A stretch of 64,000 nucleotides of DNA from Cupriavidus plantarum (GCF_905397285.1 NZ_CAJPUX010000001.1:372001-436000); one strand, 5' to 3'. Positions 55,571 to 64,000 are shown, numbered from the stretch's first letter. Notes: generated by a model from the letters alone, not told the origin. Program-made: numbers and translations.

Positions 55571-56569
55571 TCATCCGCGCGGGTCGAGCACGACCACGCC
55601 GCGCGCCTCGCGCCGTTCGAGCATCGCATGCGCGTCGGCCGCGCGGGAGAGCGGCAGCGTGGCGGCGACGGTCGGGCGGATCATGCCTTGTGCGATACCG
55701 TCGCGCAGGAAATGCAGCGCGCGCTGGATCATGTCGGGACGCTGGAAGAACGTCGGCAGGTACATACCCGTGAGCGTCTGCGCCTTGGCCATCAGCCGTC
55801 GTGGCGGGAGCGCTTCCCCGGGGCCCTGCGTGGAGCCGATGACGATGCATCGCCCCAGCATGCCGAGACAGCTGAAGTTCTGGTCGAAGACCTCGCCGCC
55901 GATCGTTTCCAGAATCACGTCGACGCCTTTGCCCTCGGTGTAATGCAGTACGGTCTCCGGCCAGCGCGGATAGTCGTATCCGATCGCATGATCGGCGCCA
56001 AGGCTGCGCGCGAACGCGCGCTTGTCTTCGCTGCTCGCGGTGCCGATGATTGTGCCGGCCCCGAGCATGCGCGCGATCTGCACCGCGAGGCTGCCCACGC
56101 CGCCCGCTGCGCCATGAACGAGCACGCTCTCGCCACGGCGCAGCGTCGTGCAGACGCACAGCGCGAGATACGCGGTCACGCCTTGGCAAGGCACGCTGGC
56201 CATCGCCACATCATCGGCATCGTCAGCGAGTTCGACGAGCATGTCGGCGCGCGCGACCGCGCGCTGCGCATACGCGCCCTTTGCCATCAGCGCCATCACC
56301 TTGCGGCCGATGAGGTAAGCGTGTGCCGCGCTGCCGCTTTGCACGACATGACCGACGACCTGCAGGCCGCCGATCTGCGGCAGCGTGACGCCGCCCACGC
56401 GCGTGTCGGCGCGGTTGTAGACGCCGAGGCGCTCACGGATGTCGGGGAAATTCACCCCGATCGCTGTCGTCTCGATGAGCACTTCATCGGGTCCGGGCGT
56501 GGGGTCGGGCAGCTCGACATAGTGGAGCACGTCGGGGCCGCCGAAGGTGCGGTACTGGATCGCTTTCAT
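55571..56569 (-). CDS. NADPH:quinone oxidoreductase, zinc-type alcohol dehydrogenase family
   Basis: Medium-chain dehydrogenase/reductase that probably reduces quinones or enones with NADPH. The 332 residues begin MKAIQYRTFGGPDVLHYVELPDP. They contain GVNFPDIRERLGVY (the QOR form, without zinc-binding cysteines), SVPCQGVTAYLAL, the nucleotide-binding VLVHGAAGGVGSLAVQIARMLGA and YTEGKGVDVILETIGGEVF. It diverges from a LysR regulator gene, which may control it. Confidence 0.9.
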   Translation of the reverse strand: MKAIQYRTFGGPDVLHYVELPDPTPGPDEVLIETTAIGVNFPDIRERLGVYNRADTRVGGVTLPQIGGLQVVGHVVQSGSAAHAYLIGRKVMALMAKGAYAQRAVARADMLVELADDADDVAMASVPCQGVTAYLALCVCTTLRRGESVLVHGAAGGVGSLAVQIARMLGAGTIIGTASSEDKRAFARSLGADHAIGYDYPRWPETVLHYTEGKGVDVILETIGGEVFDQNFSCLGMLGRCIVIGSTQGPGEALPPRRLMAKAQTLTGMYLPTFFQRPDMIQRALHFLRDGIAQGMIRPTVAATLPLSRAADAHAMLERREARGVVVLDPRG

Positions 56570-56689
56570 GACGAAGGAGAGGTTGCGTGCGCTCTGCAGG
56601 AACGGATGCCGCGCGTTAAGATGTCAGTCGTCATGAAAAAATAGCACCACGGGTCCGGCTCGGGAACTCCTCCGGGCTTCCCATCGCTT

Positions 56690-56703
56690 GTGAGAATTCG
56701 CAC
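56690..56703. promoter_or_regulatory. Imperfect inverted repeat before the LysR gene
   Basis: GTGAGAATTCGCAC is a 14-bp near-palindrome (12 of 14 positions symmetric) ending 2 bp before the LysR ATG, between the divergent genes. It could be an autoregulatory site. Confidence 0.3.
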
Positions 56704-56705
56704 CA

Positions 56706-57581
56706 ATGTTCGACTGGAATGACATGCGGCACTTCATCGCGCTGGCGGAAGCGGGCACGCTGTCGGGCGCGGCACGCCGCATGGCGGTGGAGCACGCGAC
56801 GGTGGCACGGCGCGTGGCGGCGCTGGAGCAGTCGCTTGGCATCGCGCTCGTCCGTCGCGCCGCGCGCCGCTGGCACCTGACCGAGGCGGGCCGCGACATT
56901 GCCAGCGTGGCTGATGGCATGCAGGCGCAGGCCCACGCGCTCGAGCGCGCGGTCCTGGCGCGCCGGCATGGGCGCGCCGCGCGCGTGACCGTCAGCGCGC
57001 CGCCGGCGTTCGCGAGCATCTTCCTCGCCCCGCGGCTCTCCGCGTTCGGCGCGCGCCATCCGGAGATCGATCTCACGCTGCATGGCACGCAGGCGTTGGC
57101 ATCGCTGCATCGGCAGGAGGCCGACATCGCGATCCGCGTCGGCCGGCCAACCGAAGTCGACTATGTGGCGCGCCGCATCGGACAACTCTCGTACGGCCTG
57201 TATGCGGCGCCCGCTTACACGGCGCTACCGCCAGAGCGGTGGCAGTTCATCGCGTACGACACGTCGTTCGATCACGCGCCCGAGCAGAAGTGGATCTACG
57301 AGATGGCGGCGGGCCGGCGTATCGGCTTTCGCAGCAACGACCTCATGAGCCAGCTCGCGGCGGCGCGGGGCGGCATGGGCGTGGCGGCGCTGCCGCGGTA
57401 TCTGGCAGGCAACAAGGCGGGCATGAGGGCGGGCGAGGGCTTGGTGGCCGTGCCGGGCGACGCGCGGGCATTCACGCGGGACTTCTATCTGGTCGTGCAT
57501 GCGGACATGCGGCGGCAGACGGCGATTCGCGCGGTGATGGACTTCGTGGCGGAGATCTTTGCGCGAGAGTTCCCAGGATAG
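56706..57581 (+). CDS. LysR family transcriptional regulator
   Basis: The 291 residues have an N-terminal winged helix-turn-helix (MRHFIALAEAGTLSGAARRMAVEHATVARRVAALEQSLG) and the periplasmic-binding-protein-like effector domain (VTVSAPPAFASIFLAPRLSAFGARHPEIDL). The ATG begins MFDWNDMRHF, a common start in one LysR subgroup. It diverges from the quinone oxidoreductase across 136 bp, so that gene is the likeliest target. The inducer is unknown. Confidence 0.92.
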   Translation: MFDWNDMRHFIALAEAGTLSGAARRMAVEHATVARRVAALEQSLGIALVRRAARRWHLTEAGRDIASVADGMQAQAHALERAVLARRHGRAARVTVSAPPAFASIFLAPRLSAFGARHPEIDLTLHGTQALASLHRQEADIAIRVGRPTEVDYVARRIGQLSYGLYAAPAYTALPPERWQFIAYDTSFDHAPEQKWIYEMAAGRRIGFRSNDLMSQLAAARGGMGVAALPRYLAGNKAGMRAGEGLVAVPGDARAFTRDFYLVVHADMRRQTAIRAVMDFVAEIFAREFPG

Positions 57582-57613
57582 GGCGTGCGCGGATGAGACG
57601 CGGATGAGAATTG

Positions 57614-57640
57614 AAAAAGGGGTTAGCTTGCGCTAACCCC
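57614..57640 (-). terminator. Intrinsic terminator after tRNA-Met
   Basis: GGGGTTAGC (57619-57627) and GCTAACCCC (57632-57640) form a 9-bp stem around TTGC. Five A residues (57614-57618) give the U-run on the - strand transcript. Confidence 0.88.
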
Positions 57641-57651
57641 TTCCCAAATAC

Positions 57652-57728
<77 letters not shown>

Positions 57729-57741
57729 AACGAAGACCGCA

Positions 57742-57769
57742 ATTATACCTACGGTTTTCGGCCTGTCAA
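57742..57769 (-). promoter_or_regulatory. Promoter of tRNA-Met
   Basis: On the - strand, a consensus TTGACA (forward 57764-57769) and a consensus TATAAT (forward 57742-57747) are separated by 16 bp, with the tRNA 5' end 13 bp further on. Confidence 0.88.
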
Positions 57770-57788
57770 CACCCTTTTGCTACATCGT

Positions 57789-59486
57789 TCAATCGTGGGC
57801 GTAGATGTCCACGTCCTTGGTCTCGCGGATGAACAGCGCGCCGATCACGAACGTCATCGCGGCGATGATGATCGGGTACCAGAGGCCGTAGTAGATGTTG
57901 CCGTTCTGGGCTACCAGCGCGAACGAGATCGTCGGCAGCAGGCCACCGAACCAGCCGTTACCGATATGGTAGGGCAGCGACATCGACGTGTAGCGGATGC
58001 GGGTCGGGAACATTTCGACCAGCATCGCCGCGATCGGGCCGTAAACCATCGTCACGTAGATCACCAGGATCACCAGCAGCACGAGCACCATGATCGTGTT
58101 CATCTGCGCGGGATCGGCCTTGGTCGGATAGCCGGCGGCGGCCATCGATTCGGCGACTTCCTTCTTGAACGCGGCGATCTGCTTCTTGCTCGCGTCGTCG
58201 AAGCTGTGACCGCCGACCACGCTGGCGTCGAATGCCTTGATCTCCTTGTCGCCGATCTTCACCGTCGCCACGGTACCGGCCGGCGCCTGCACCACGTCAT
58301 AGCTTGCGGAGGCTTGCGCCAGCGTACGCTTGACGATGTCGCAGGAGCTGCGGAAGTCGATTTCGCGGGCGATCGGGCTGCCCTGGAACGAGCAGGTCTT
58401 CGGGTCGGCCGACACGACGATCTGCGCGCTCTGCTGCGCGCGCTCGAGCGCCGGGTTGGCATAGTGCGTCAGGCCCTTGAAGATCGGGAAGTACGTCAGC
58501 ACGGCAAGCGCGCAGCCCGCCATGATGATCCACTTGCGGCCAATCTTGTCCGACAGCGAGCCGAAGAAGATGAAGAACGGCGTGCCGATGACCAGCGCGC
58601 CCGCGATCAGCAGGTTGGCGGTCTTCGCGTCGACCTTCAGCACCTGCGTGAGGAAGAACAGCGAGTAGAACTGGCCCGAGTACCAGACCACCGCCTGGCC
58701 GGCGGTCAGGCCGATCAGCGCCAGGATCACGATCTTCAGGTTACGCCATTGGCCGAAGGACTCGGTCAGCGGGGCCTTGGAGGTCTTGCCTTCCGCCTTC
58801 ATGCGCTGGAATGCCGGCGATTCGCTCATCGACAGGCGGATGTACACGGACATCGCCAGCAGCAGGATCGAGAGCAGGAACGGGATACGCCAGCCCCAGA
58901 CTTCGAAGTTCGCGCCGGTGATTTCGCGGCACAGCAGGATCACGATCAGCGACAGGAACAGGCCTAGCGTCGCCGTGGTCTGAATCCACGCGGTGTACGC
59001 ACCGCGCTTGCCGTGCGGCGCGTGCTCGGCCACATACGTCGCGGCGCCGCCGTATTCGCCGCCGAGCGCCAGGCCCTGCAGCATGCGCAGCAGGATCAGG
59101 ATGATCGGCGCGGCCCAGCCGATGGTCGCGTAGCTGGGCAGCAGGCCCACGATGAACGTCGACACGCCCATGATCAGGATGGTGACCAGGAACGTGTACT
59201 TGCGGCCGATCATGTCGCCGAGGCGGCCGAAGACCAGCGCGCCGAACGGCCGTACGATGAAGCCGGCCGCGAACGCGAGGAGTGCAAAGATGAAGGCGGA
59301 AGTCGGATCGAGCCCCGCGAAGAACTGCTTGGCGATGACCGCCGCCAGCGAACCGTACAGATAAAAGTCGTACCACTCGAACACCGTGCCGAGCGAAGAG
59401 GCCAGAATGACCTTCTTCTCCTCGCGCGTCATCGGTGCGCTGCTGGCGCCGCCCCCCGGCACCGCTACGTTCTGACCGTTTGCCAT
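57789..59486 (-). CDS. MHS-type MFS transporter with a periplasmic insertion
   Basis: Metabolite:H+ symporter family member (relatives take up dicarboxylates, proline/betaine or aromatic acids). The 565 residues have the MHS start SSLGTVFEWYDFYLYGSLAAVIA, the loop GRLGDMIGRKYTFL, and LGGEYGGAATYVAEHAPHGKRG. A stretch of about 120 residues (about 345-460) between the last helix pairs is hydrophilic, with cysteines in DPKTCSFQG and SSCDIV. It contains a beta-rich segment (YDVVQAPAGTVATVKIGDKE) and probably forms a periplasmic domain. A typical member is about 430 residues. The substrate cannot be assigned. Confidence 0.88.
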   Translation of the reverse strand: MANGQNVAVPGGGASSAPMTREEKKVILASSLGTVFEWYDFYLYGSLAAVIAKQFFAGLDPTSAFIFALLAFAAGFIVRPFGALVFGRLGDMIGRKYTFLVTILIMGVSTFIVGLLPSYATIGWAAPIILILLRMLQGLALGGEYGGAATYVAEHAPHGKRGAYTAWIQTTATLGLFLSLIVILLCREITGANFEVWGWRIPFLLSILLLAMSVYIRLSMSESPAFQRMKAEGKTSKAPLTESFGQWRNLKIVILALIGLTAGQAVVWYSGQFYSLFFLTQVLKVDAKTANLLIAGALVIGTPFFIFFGSLSDKIGRKWIIMAGCALAVLTYFPIFKGLTHYANPALERAQQSAQIVVSADPKTCSFQGSPIAREIDFRSSCDIVKRTLAQASASYDVVQAPAGTVATVKIGDKEIKAFDASVVGGHSFDDASKKQIAAFKKEVAESMAAAGYPTKADPAQMNTIMVLVLLVILVIYVTMVYGPIAAMLVEMFPTRIRYTSMSLPYHIGNGWFGGLLPTISFALVAQNGNIYYGLWYPIIIAAMTFVIGALFIRETKDVDIYAHD

Positions 59487-59755
59487 GTTGTTGTCTCCTC
59501 TACGTGCTCTACGTTGGGATCTTCGGTCCCCTCCGCCTGGCGCGTCATGCGCGCGCGTGCGGACTCCCGCACCGAAGTTGCAAACGATTGTGGGAGGCGA
59601 AACTTACTGAGTTCTGACAGCGATCGGCCGGAATGGTCGGGGTATACGCTAGCGATTCAGCACATGTAACCCGCGCTGCGGTGCGGCGTTTTTAGCGACA
59701 AAACAGGGCTGCCGGCGCCGTCTGCCGCATACCGCATGGTGCAATGCGCATCGTG

Positions 59756-60115
59756 CTATGCAGCATTCCGCGCGGATTTCGCGCCGGCGGCGTTCTCGGG
59801 CGCCACCGGATGGGTGTCGGCGTCCTTGTCCGCGACCGCCGTTACCGCCGTGCTTCCCACCGTCACGGTCCGGTCCGCACGGTTCATGCGCCAGGCGTAG
59901 AGCGCGGCCATCAGCACGTAGACGATCAGCGCACCCTGCGCGCCGACCCAGAACGAAAACGGCCAGCCGAAGAACGCGAAGCGCAGCTCCCGCGCGTACC
60001 AGGCGACGACGAACGTGACCACGAACCAGACCACGAGCAGCCCGGCGATCCAGCGCAGGTTGCGGCGCCACGCGCGGTGCTCGGCCGCGGTGGCGGGAGG
60101 AAACGCGCGTTTCAT
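59756..60115 (-). CDS. DUF4212 small membrane protein (symporter subunit type)
   Basis: DUF4212 proteins are small two-helix partners of a large Na+:solute symporter of the SSS family. The 119 residues start MKRAFPPATAAEHRAWRRNLRW and have two membrane helices, IAGLLVVWFVVTFVVAWYAREL and FGWPFSFWVGAQGALIVYVLMAALYAW, then a hydrophilic tail. The start overlaps the histidine kinase stop (ATGA). The large symporter gene expected just downstream is absent; the next gene, 269 bp on, is an MFS transporter. I see nothing else in that gap. Confidence 0.85.
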   Translation of the reverse strand: MKRAFPPATAAEHRAWRRNLRWIAGLLVVWFVVTFVVAWYARELRFAFFGWPFSFWVGAQGALIVYVLMAALYAWRMNRADRTVTVGSTAVTAVADKDADTHPVAPENAAGAKSARNAA

Positions 60116-61707
60116 GCGGCCCCTCCGCCGCCGATCGCGTCGTCGCCATCCATCGGCGGCCGCCGCAGCGTGATACGGAAGCGCGCGCCCGCGCGGCGCG
60201 GATCGGTCTGCCAGACATGGTCGCCGATCGACACCTCGCCGCCATGCTGCTGCACGATCTCCCGCACGATGGCGAGGCCGAGTCCGCTGCCTTCGGTGTT
60301 CGTGCCCAGCACGCGATAGAAGCGTTCCATCACGCGTTGGCGCTCGCCGGCGGGAATGCCCGGGCCCGTGTCTTCCACGTCGAGGTACACGAATGGTTCG
60401 AACGCATCGGCGGTCACGCGCACGGTGGCATGCCCCTCGGCCGGTGTGTAGCGGATGGCGTTGTCGAGCAGGTTGTTGAGCATCTCCGTCAGCATCAGGC
60501 GGTTGCCGACGATCATCGCCGGGCGGTCGTCCGCTTCGAGGCCGAGGTCGATCCGCCGCGCCCACGCCTGCGGCAGCCAGTCCTTCACGACGTCGCGCGC
60601 GAGGGAGGCGAGATCGAGCGGCGCCATGCCGCCGACACCGGCCAGGTTTTCCATGCGCGCGAGCGACAGCAACTGCGTCACCAGATGCGCGGTACGTTCG
60701 GAGCTGCCAGCGATCTGCGCGAGCGAGCGGCGCAGTTCCTCGGGCGACTGTTCACGCTGCGCGAGCTCGGCCTGCATGCGCAGGCCCGCGAGCGGCGTCT
60801 TCATCTGATGCGCGGCATCGGCGATGAAACGCTTCTGCGTCTGCACCGATTGATCGAGCCGGGCAAGCAGGTCGTTGAAGGAGGCGACCAACGGTGTGAT
60901 TTCCTGCGGCGCCGCGCGCTCGTCGATCGGGCTCGTGTCGCCGGGATTGCGGGCGCGAATGCGCTGCTGGATCGCGGTGAGCGGCGCGAGGCCGCGCGTG
61001 AGGCCGAACCACACGAGCACAACCGCGAGCGGCAGGATCACGAACTGCGGGAGGATCACGCCCTTGATGATTTCGTTGGCGAGCCGCGCGCGCTTGTCGA
61101 GCGTCTCCGCCACCTGCACGAGCACGGGCTGCGTGCCGCTCGCGTTCTTCAGTTCCACATAGGTGTAGGCCACGCGCACGTCGTTGCCGCCGACATGATC
61201 GTCGCGCAGCGATACGAGGCCCGCATGCGCCTGATCGTCTTCGGGCGGGAGCGGCAGGTCGTGGTCCCCCGCCACGTATTCGCCGCGCTTGCCCACCACC
61301 TGGTAATAGATGTTGTCGGATTCGTCGGCACGCAGGATCTCGCGCGCGGAGAGCGGCAGCTGGAGCGTCACGCGCCCATTGACCTCGCGCACCTGCTGCG
61401 ACAGCACGATCGCGCTCGCTTCGAGCGACCGGTCGAACGGACCGTTGGCGATGGACTTGGCGACGAGGTACGTCACCGCGATGCTCATCGGCCAGAGCAG
61501 CAGCAACGGCGCGAGCATCCAGTCGAGGATCTCACCGAACAGCGAGCGGGGCGCAGGATGGGCGGCGCTTTCCTCGAGGTGGGGCAGCGCGTCGGCAAGC
61601 GCTTCGTCGGTGATGGAAGCGTCGGCGTTCTCCGCAACGGCTGGCGGTACCGACGTCGCGGCGGGCTGGCGGGAGAGGCGTCGCAACGGCAACCACAACA
61701 GACTCAT
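60112..61707 (-). CDS. Sensor histidine kinase, TctE-like
   Basis: Membrane sensor kinase of the class that controls carboxylate uptake. The 531 residues have a 55-residue cytoplasmic N-terminus and a first membrane helix near 66-88 (LAPLLLLWPMSIAVTYLVAKS). A 2CSK_N-type periplasmic domain follows, then a second helix near 208-230 (VILPQFVILPLAVVLVWFGL), the phospho-acceptor His at about 300 in FIADAAHQMKTPLAGLRMQ, the N-box ALLDNAIRYTP-type NNLLDNAIRYTP, and DTGPGIP and GSGLGLAIV. It follows the response regulator by 36 bp and precedes the DUF4212 gene. Confidence 0.92.
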   Translation of the reverse strand: MSLLWLPLRRLSRQPAATSVPPAVAENADASITDEALADALPHLEESAAHPAPRSLFGEILDWMLAPLLLLWPMSIAVTYLVAKSIANGPFDRSLEASAIVLSQQVREVNGRVTLQLPLSAREILRADESDNIYYQVVGKRGEYVAGDHDLPLPPEDDQAHAGLVSLRDDHVGGNDVRVAYTYVELKNASGTQPVLVQVAETLDKRARLANEIIKGVILPQFVILPLAVVLVWFGLTRGLAPLTAIQQRIRARNPGDTSPIDERAAPQEITPLVASFNDLLARLDQSVQTQKRFIADAAHQMKTPLAGLRMQAELAQREQSPEELRRSLAQIAGSSERTAHLVTQLLSLARMENLAGVGGMAPLDLASLARDVVKDWLPQAWARRIDLGLEADDRPAMIVGNRLMLTEMLNNLLDNAIRYTPAEGHATVRVTADAFEPFVYLDVEDTGPGIPAGERQRVMERFYRVLGTNTEGSGLGLAIVREIVQQHGGEVSIGDHVWQTDPRRAGARFRITLRRPPMDGDDAIGGGGAA

Positions 61708-61743
61708 CGCGACGGATCTCCGGGAGAGGGGCGTGCCGCGCGA

Positions 61744-62433
61744 TCAGCCGTGCGCGGCCATCGCGGGCTGGAACTTCTCGAGGCAGTAGCCGAGGCCGCG
61801 CACCGTGGCGATGCGGATGCCGCCCACCTCGATCTTCTTGCGCAGCCGGTGCACGTAGACCTCGATCGCGTTGTTGCTGACTTCCTCGCCCCATTCGCAC
61901 AGATGGTCGACGAGCTGCTCCTTCGATACGAGGCGGCCGCTGCGCGTGAGCAGGATCTCGAGCAGGCCGATCTCGCGCGCGGACAGGTCGAGCATCTGCT
62001 CGTTGAGGTAGGCGATGCGGCCGACCTGATCGAACGCGAGCGGACCGTGCCGCATGAGCGTGGCGCCGCCGCCCGCGCCGCGGCGGACGAGGGCGCGCAC
62101 GCGCGCTTCCAGTTCCGACAGGGCGAAGGGCTTGGCCATATAGTCGTCGGCGCCGTGATCGAGGCCCTTCACGCGTTCATCGACGCTGTCCGCGGCGGTC
62201 AGAATCAGCACCGGGAGCATCGCGCCCCGCGCGCGGAGGCGCTTGAGCACCTCCAGCCCGGACATGCGGGGCAGGCCCAGATCCAGGATCAGCAAGTCGA
62301 AATGCTGGGTGGACAGCGCGGAGTCGGCCTCCACGCCATGGTTGACATGATCGACGGCGTAACCGGATTGGCGCAGCGAACGGGTGAGTCCGTCTGCCAG
62401 CACGTCGTCATCTTCTGCGATCAGAATGCGCAT
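61744..62433 (-). CDS. OmpR/PhoB-type response regulator, TctD-like
   Basis: Partner of the adjacent kinase. The 229 residues have a receiver (ILIAEDDDVLADGLTRSL; phospho-Asp in DLLILDLGLPRMSG, near residue 51; Thr/Ala LILTAADSVDERVKGLDHGADDYMAKPF) and a winged-helix DNA-binding domain (LSAREIGLLEILLTRSGRLVSKEQL; IEVYVHRLRKKI; IATVRGLGYCL). The start is preceded by GGTGGAGA. It diverges from recA across 254 bp. The likely target is the DUF4212 unit itself. Confidence 0.93.
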   Translation of the reverse strand: MRILIAEDDDVLADGLTRSLRQSGYAVDHVNHGVEADSALSTQHFDLLILDLGLPRMSGLEVLKRLRARGAMLPVLILTAADSVDERVKGLDHGADDYMAKPFALSELEARVRALVRRGAGGGATLMRHGPLAFDQVGRIAYLNEQMLDLSAREIGLLEILLTRSGRLVSKEQLVDHLCEWGEEVSNNAIEVYVHRLRKKIEVGGIRIATVRGLGYCLEKFQPAMAAHG

Positions 62434-62491
62434 GATTTGTCTCCACCCTCGTTGCCGGCATGGTGCCAGCCGGGGCGGTTACCGGTGGGGC

Positions 62492-62521
62492 TTGCCAAGC
62501 ATACTGTTTTTTTATACAGTA
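62492..62521 (+). promoter_or_regulatory. recA promoter with LexA (SOS) box
   Basis: A TACTGT-N8-ACAGTA palindrome (62502-62521) matches the LexA consensus CTGT-N8-ACAG. It overlaps the -10 of a likely promoter: TTGCCA (62492-62497), 17 bp, TACAGT (62515-62520). The leader to the recA ATG would be about 160 nt. Confidence 0.85.
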
Positions 62522-62687
62522 CCCGACATTCCGCGCGCATGGCCGAATTGGGTCTGCGCAGGGGCGGGGGTACCTGAAACGCAGGGATTCGCAGGAGATT
62601 CGCCGGGGAAACCGGAGGATTCACCGCGAAACGCCAGCGCCGCGCCGCATGCGGCCTATTTTATACACCATTGACTGAAGGACGACC

Positions 62688-63758
62688 ATGGACGACAAGA
62701 AGGCCGGCGCCGGCGTGAGCGCGGAGAAGCAGAAGGCGCTTGCCGCCGCGCTGTCGCAGATCGAGAAGCAGTTCGGCAAGGGCTCGATCATGCGGCTCGG
62801 CGATGGCGATGTCGAACAGGACATCCAGGTCGTCTCGACCGGCTCGCTGGGCCTGGACATCGCCCTGGGCGTCGGCGGCCTGCCGCGCGGCCGTGTGGTC
62901 GAAATCTACGGTCCGGAATCGTCGGGCAAGACCACGCTGACGCTGCAGGCCGTGGCTGAAATGCAGAAGACGGGCGGCACCTGCGCGTTCATCGACGCGG
63001 AACACGCGCTCGACGTGAGCTACGCCAGCAAGCTGGGCGTGAACGTCAACGACCTGCTGATCTCGCAGCCGGACACGGGCGAGCAGGCGCTGGAAATTGC
63101 CGACGCGCTGGTGCGCTCGGGCTCCATCGACATGATCGTGATCGACTCGGTGGCGGCACTGGTGCCGAAGGCCGAAATCGAAGGCGAAATGGGCGACTCG
63201 CTGCCGGGCCTGCAGGCTCGCCTGATGAGCCAGGCGCTGCGCAAGCTGACCGGCACGATCAAGCGCACGAACTGCCTCGTGATCTTCATCAACCAGATCC
63301 GGATGAAGATCGGCGTGATGTTCGGCTCGCCGGAAACGACCACGGGCGGTAACGCGCTCAAGTTCTACGCCTCCGTGCGCCTCGATATCCGTCGTATCGG
63401 CTCGATCAAGAAGGGCGATGACGTAATCGGCAACGAGACCAAGGTCAAGGTCGTGAAGAACAAGGTATCGCCGCCGTTCCGCGAGGCGTTCTTCGACATC
63501 CTGTACGGTCAGGGCATCTCGCGCCAGGGCGAGATCATCGACCTCGGCGTGGATGCAAAGATCGTCGAGAAGTCGGGCGCCTGGTACAGCTACAACGGCG
63601 AGAAGATCGGTCAGGGCAAGGACAACGCGCGTGAATACCTGCGCGAGAATCCGGACATCGCCGAGGAAATCGAAAACAAGGTGCGCGCCGCGCTGGGCGT
63701 GGCCCCGACCAACGGCAGCGCCGCCAAGGCCGCCGCGACGGCTGACGCGGACAACTGA
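62688..63758 (+). CDS. recA: Recombinase RecA
   Basis: RecA forms the ssDNA filament for homologous recombination and triggers LexA self-cleavage. The 356 residues have Walker [11 protein letters not shown] at 75-84, the L1/L2-loop region ([50 protein letters not shown]) and a variable acidic/Ala-rich tail. AAGGACGACC precedes ATG. Upstream lies a LexA box. It is followed by recX, its usual modulator. Confidence 0.98.
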   Translation: MDDKKAGAGVSAEKQKALAAALSQIEKQFGKGSIMRLGDGDVEQDIQVVSTGSLGLDIALGVGGLPRGRVVEIYGPESSGKTTLTLQAVAEMQKTGGTCAFIDAEHALDVSYASKLGVNVNDLLISQPDTGEQALEIADALVRSGSIDMIVIDSVAALVPKAEIEGEMGDSLPGLQARLMSQALRKLTGTIKRTNCLVIFINQIRMKIGVMFGSPETTTGGNALKFYASVRLDIRRIGSIKKGDDVIGNETKVKVVKNKVSPPFREAFFDILYGQGISRQGEIIDLGVDAKIVEKSGAWYSYNGEKIGQGKDNAREYLRENPDIAEEIENKVRAALGVAPTNGSAAKAAATADADN

Positions 63759-63780
63759 TCAGTCACAACGACTGGCACGC

Positions 63781-63825
63781 GATTGCCCTGTCCCTGATTG
63801 CCCTCTTCCTGATTGCCCTCTCCCC
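63781..63825. repeat. 15-bp direct repeat between recA and recX
   Basis: Three near-identical 15-bp units beginning GATTGCCCT (63781-63795, 63796-63810, 63811-63825) lie just after the recA stop. They differ only at the T/C-rich ends. Confidence 0.88.
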
Positions 63826-63859
63826 GAATGGACTGTCCCATGGCGGGGGAGGGCGCTTC

Positions 63860-64000
63860 ATGATTACCCGCCCCCCGCTTTCCCTCAAGGCCCGCGCGAT
63901 CGGATATCTGTCGCGGCGCGAGCACAGCCGTGTGGAACTCGCACGCAAGCTGGCGCCCCATGCCGAGTCCGCCGAGGAGGTCGAAGCGCTGCTCGATGCC
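63860..64000 (+). CDS. recX: Regulatory protein RecX (partial, cut by window end)
   Basis: RecX binds RecA filaments and limits their activity. The first 47 residues are in the window: [24 protein letters not shown] with the family helical start [21 protein letters not shown], then [21 protein letters not shown] purine-rich GGGGGAGGG lies about 7 bases before the ATG. Position directly after recA supports the call. The rest continues past 64000. Confidence 0.88.
   Translation, partial: MITRPPLSLKARAIGYLSRREHSRVELARKLAPHAESAEEVEALLDA

Overview
The window is a GC-rich, gene-dense stretch of core chromosome from a betaproteobacterium. Gene order and protein character point to the Burkholderiales, most likely a Cupriavidus/Ralstonia-type Burkholderiaceae. 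This rests on recognised synteny (dusB-fis-purH-ruvC-ruvAB; lptD-surA-pdxA-rsmA; miaB-phoH-ybeY-corC-lnt; rplM-rpsI-erpA), not on a database search. I see no insertion sequence, prophage, CRISPR array, integrase or rRNA operon. The window starts at, or just inside, a glycerate kinase gene and ends inside recX.

Layout. 1-3.5 kb (+): glycerate kinase, pyrC, a DUF3025 gene and the RNase P RNA. 3.5-7.4 kb: an OsmC protein (-), a regulatory intergenic region with a probable small RNA, then rplM-rpsI, a membrane coiled-coil protein, a bactofilin and erpA (+). 7.4-10 kb (-): an M23 endopeptidase and anmK. 10-13.3 kb (+): tyrS-dtd, a YbhB-type protein and a histidine phosphatase. 13.3-28.6 kb (-): a queuosine-precursor-type transporter, two envelope proteins, ruvB, ruvA, a glycerophosphodiesterase, ruvC, purH, fis, dusB, ubiH, pepP, murU, azlD, azlC and amgK. 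28.8-35.8 kb (+): lptD-surA-pdxA-rsmA and trpS. 35.8-49.5 kb (-): a DMT exporter, gloA, a YgjP-like metalloprotease, a PlsC acyltransferase, gmhB, glyS, a secreted protein, glyQ, lnt, corC, ybeY, phoH and miaB, with one tiny + strand membrane ORF at 43.6 kb. 49.7-57.6 kb: mixed strands, with an RNA helicase, SrkA-like kinase, universal stress protein, CoA-transferase, orphan response regulator, quinone oxidoreductase and LysR regulator. 57.6-62.4 kb (-): tRNA-Met(CAT), an MHS-family transporter, an orphan DUF4212 protein and a TctE/TctD-like two-component pair. 62.4-64 kb (+): recA and recX.

How the genes work together. Three themes stand out. (1) Envelope biogenesis and peptidoglycan recycling: the M23 endopeptidase, AnmK, AmgK and MurU suggest a complete anabolic MurNAc-recycling route; LptD, SurA, GmhB, Lnt and PlsC build the outer membrane and lipids. 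(2) Translation and RNA: TyrS, TrpS, GlyQS, DTD, DusB, MiaB, YbeY, PhoH, RsmA, L13, S9, RNase P and tRNA-Met. (3) DNA repair: RuvABC, RecA and RecX. Many neighbouring genes overlap by 4 bp (ATGA), which implies translational coupling.

The most unusual signals are non-coding. A short promoter-to-terminator unit at about 4.2-4.4 kb has a hairpin loop that carries the same CCUCCUUU as the 3' end of 16S rRNA. A perfect 8-bp inverted repeat lies just upstream of it. Several clusters of 9-15-bp direct repeats sit at gene ends or inside genes. No strikingly new multi-gene system is evident.
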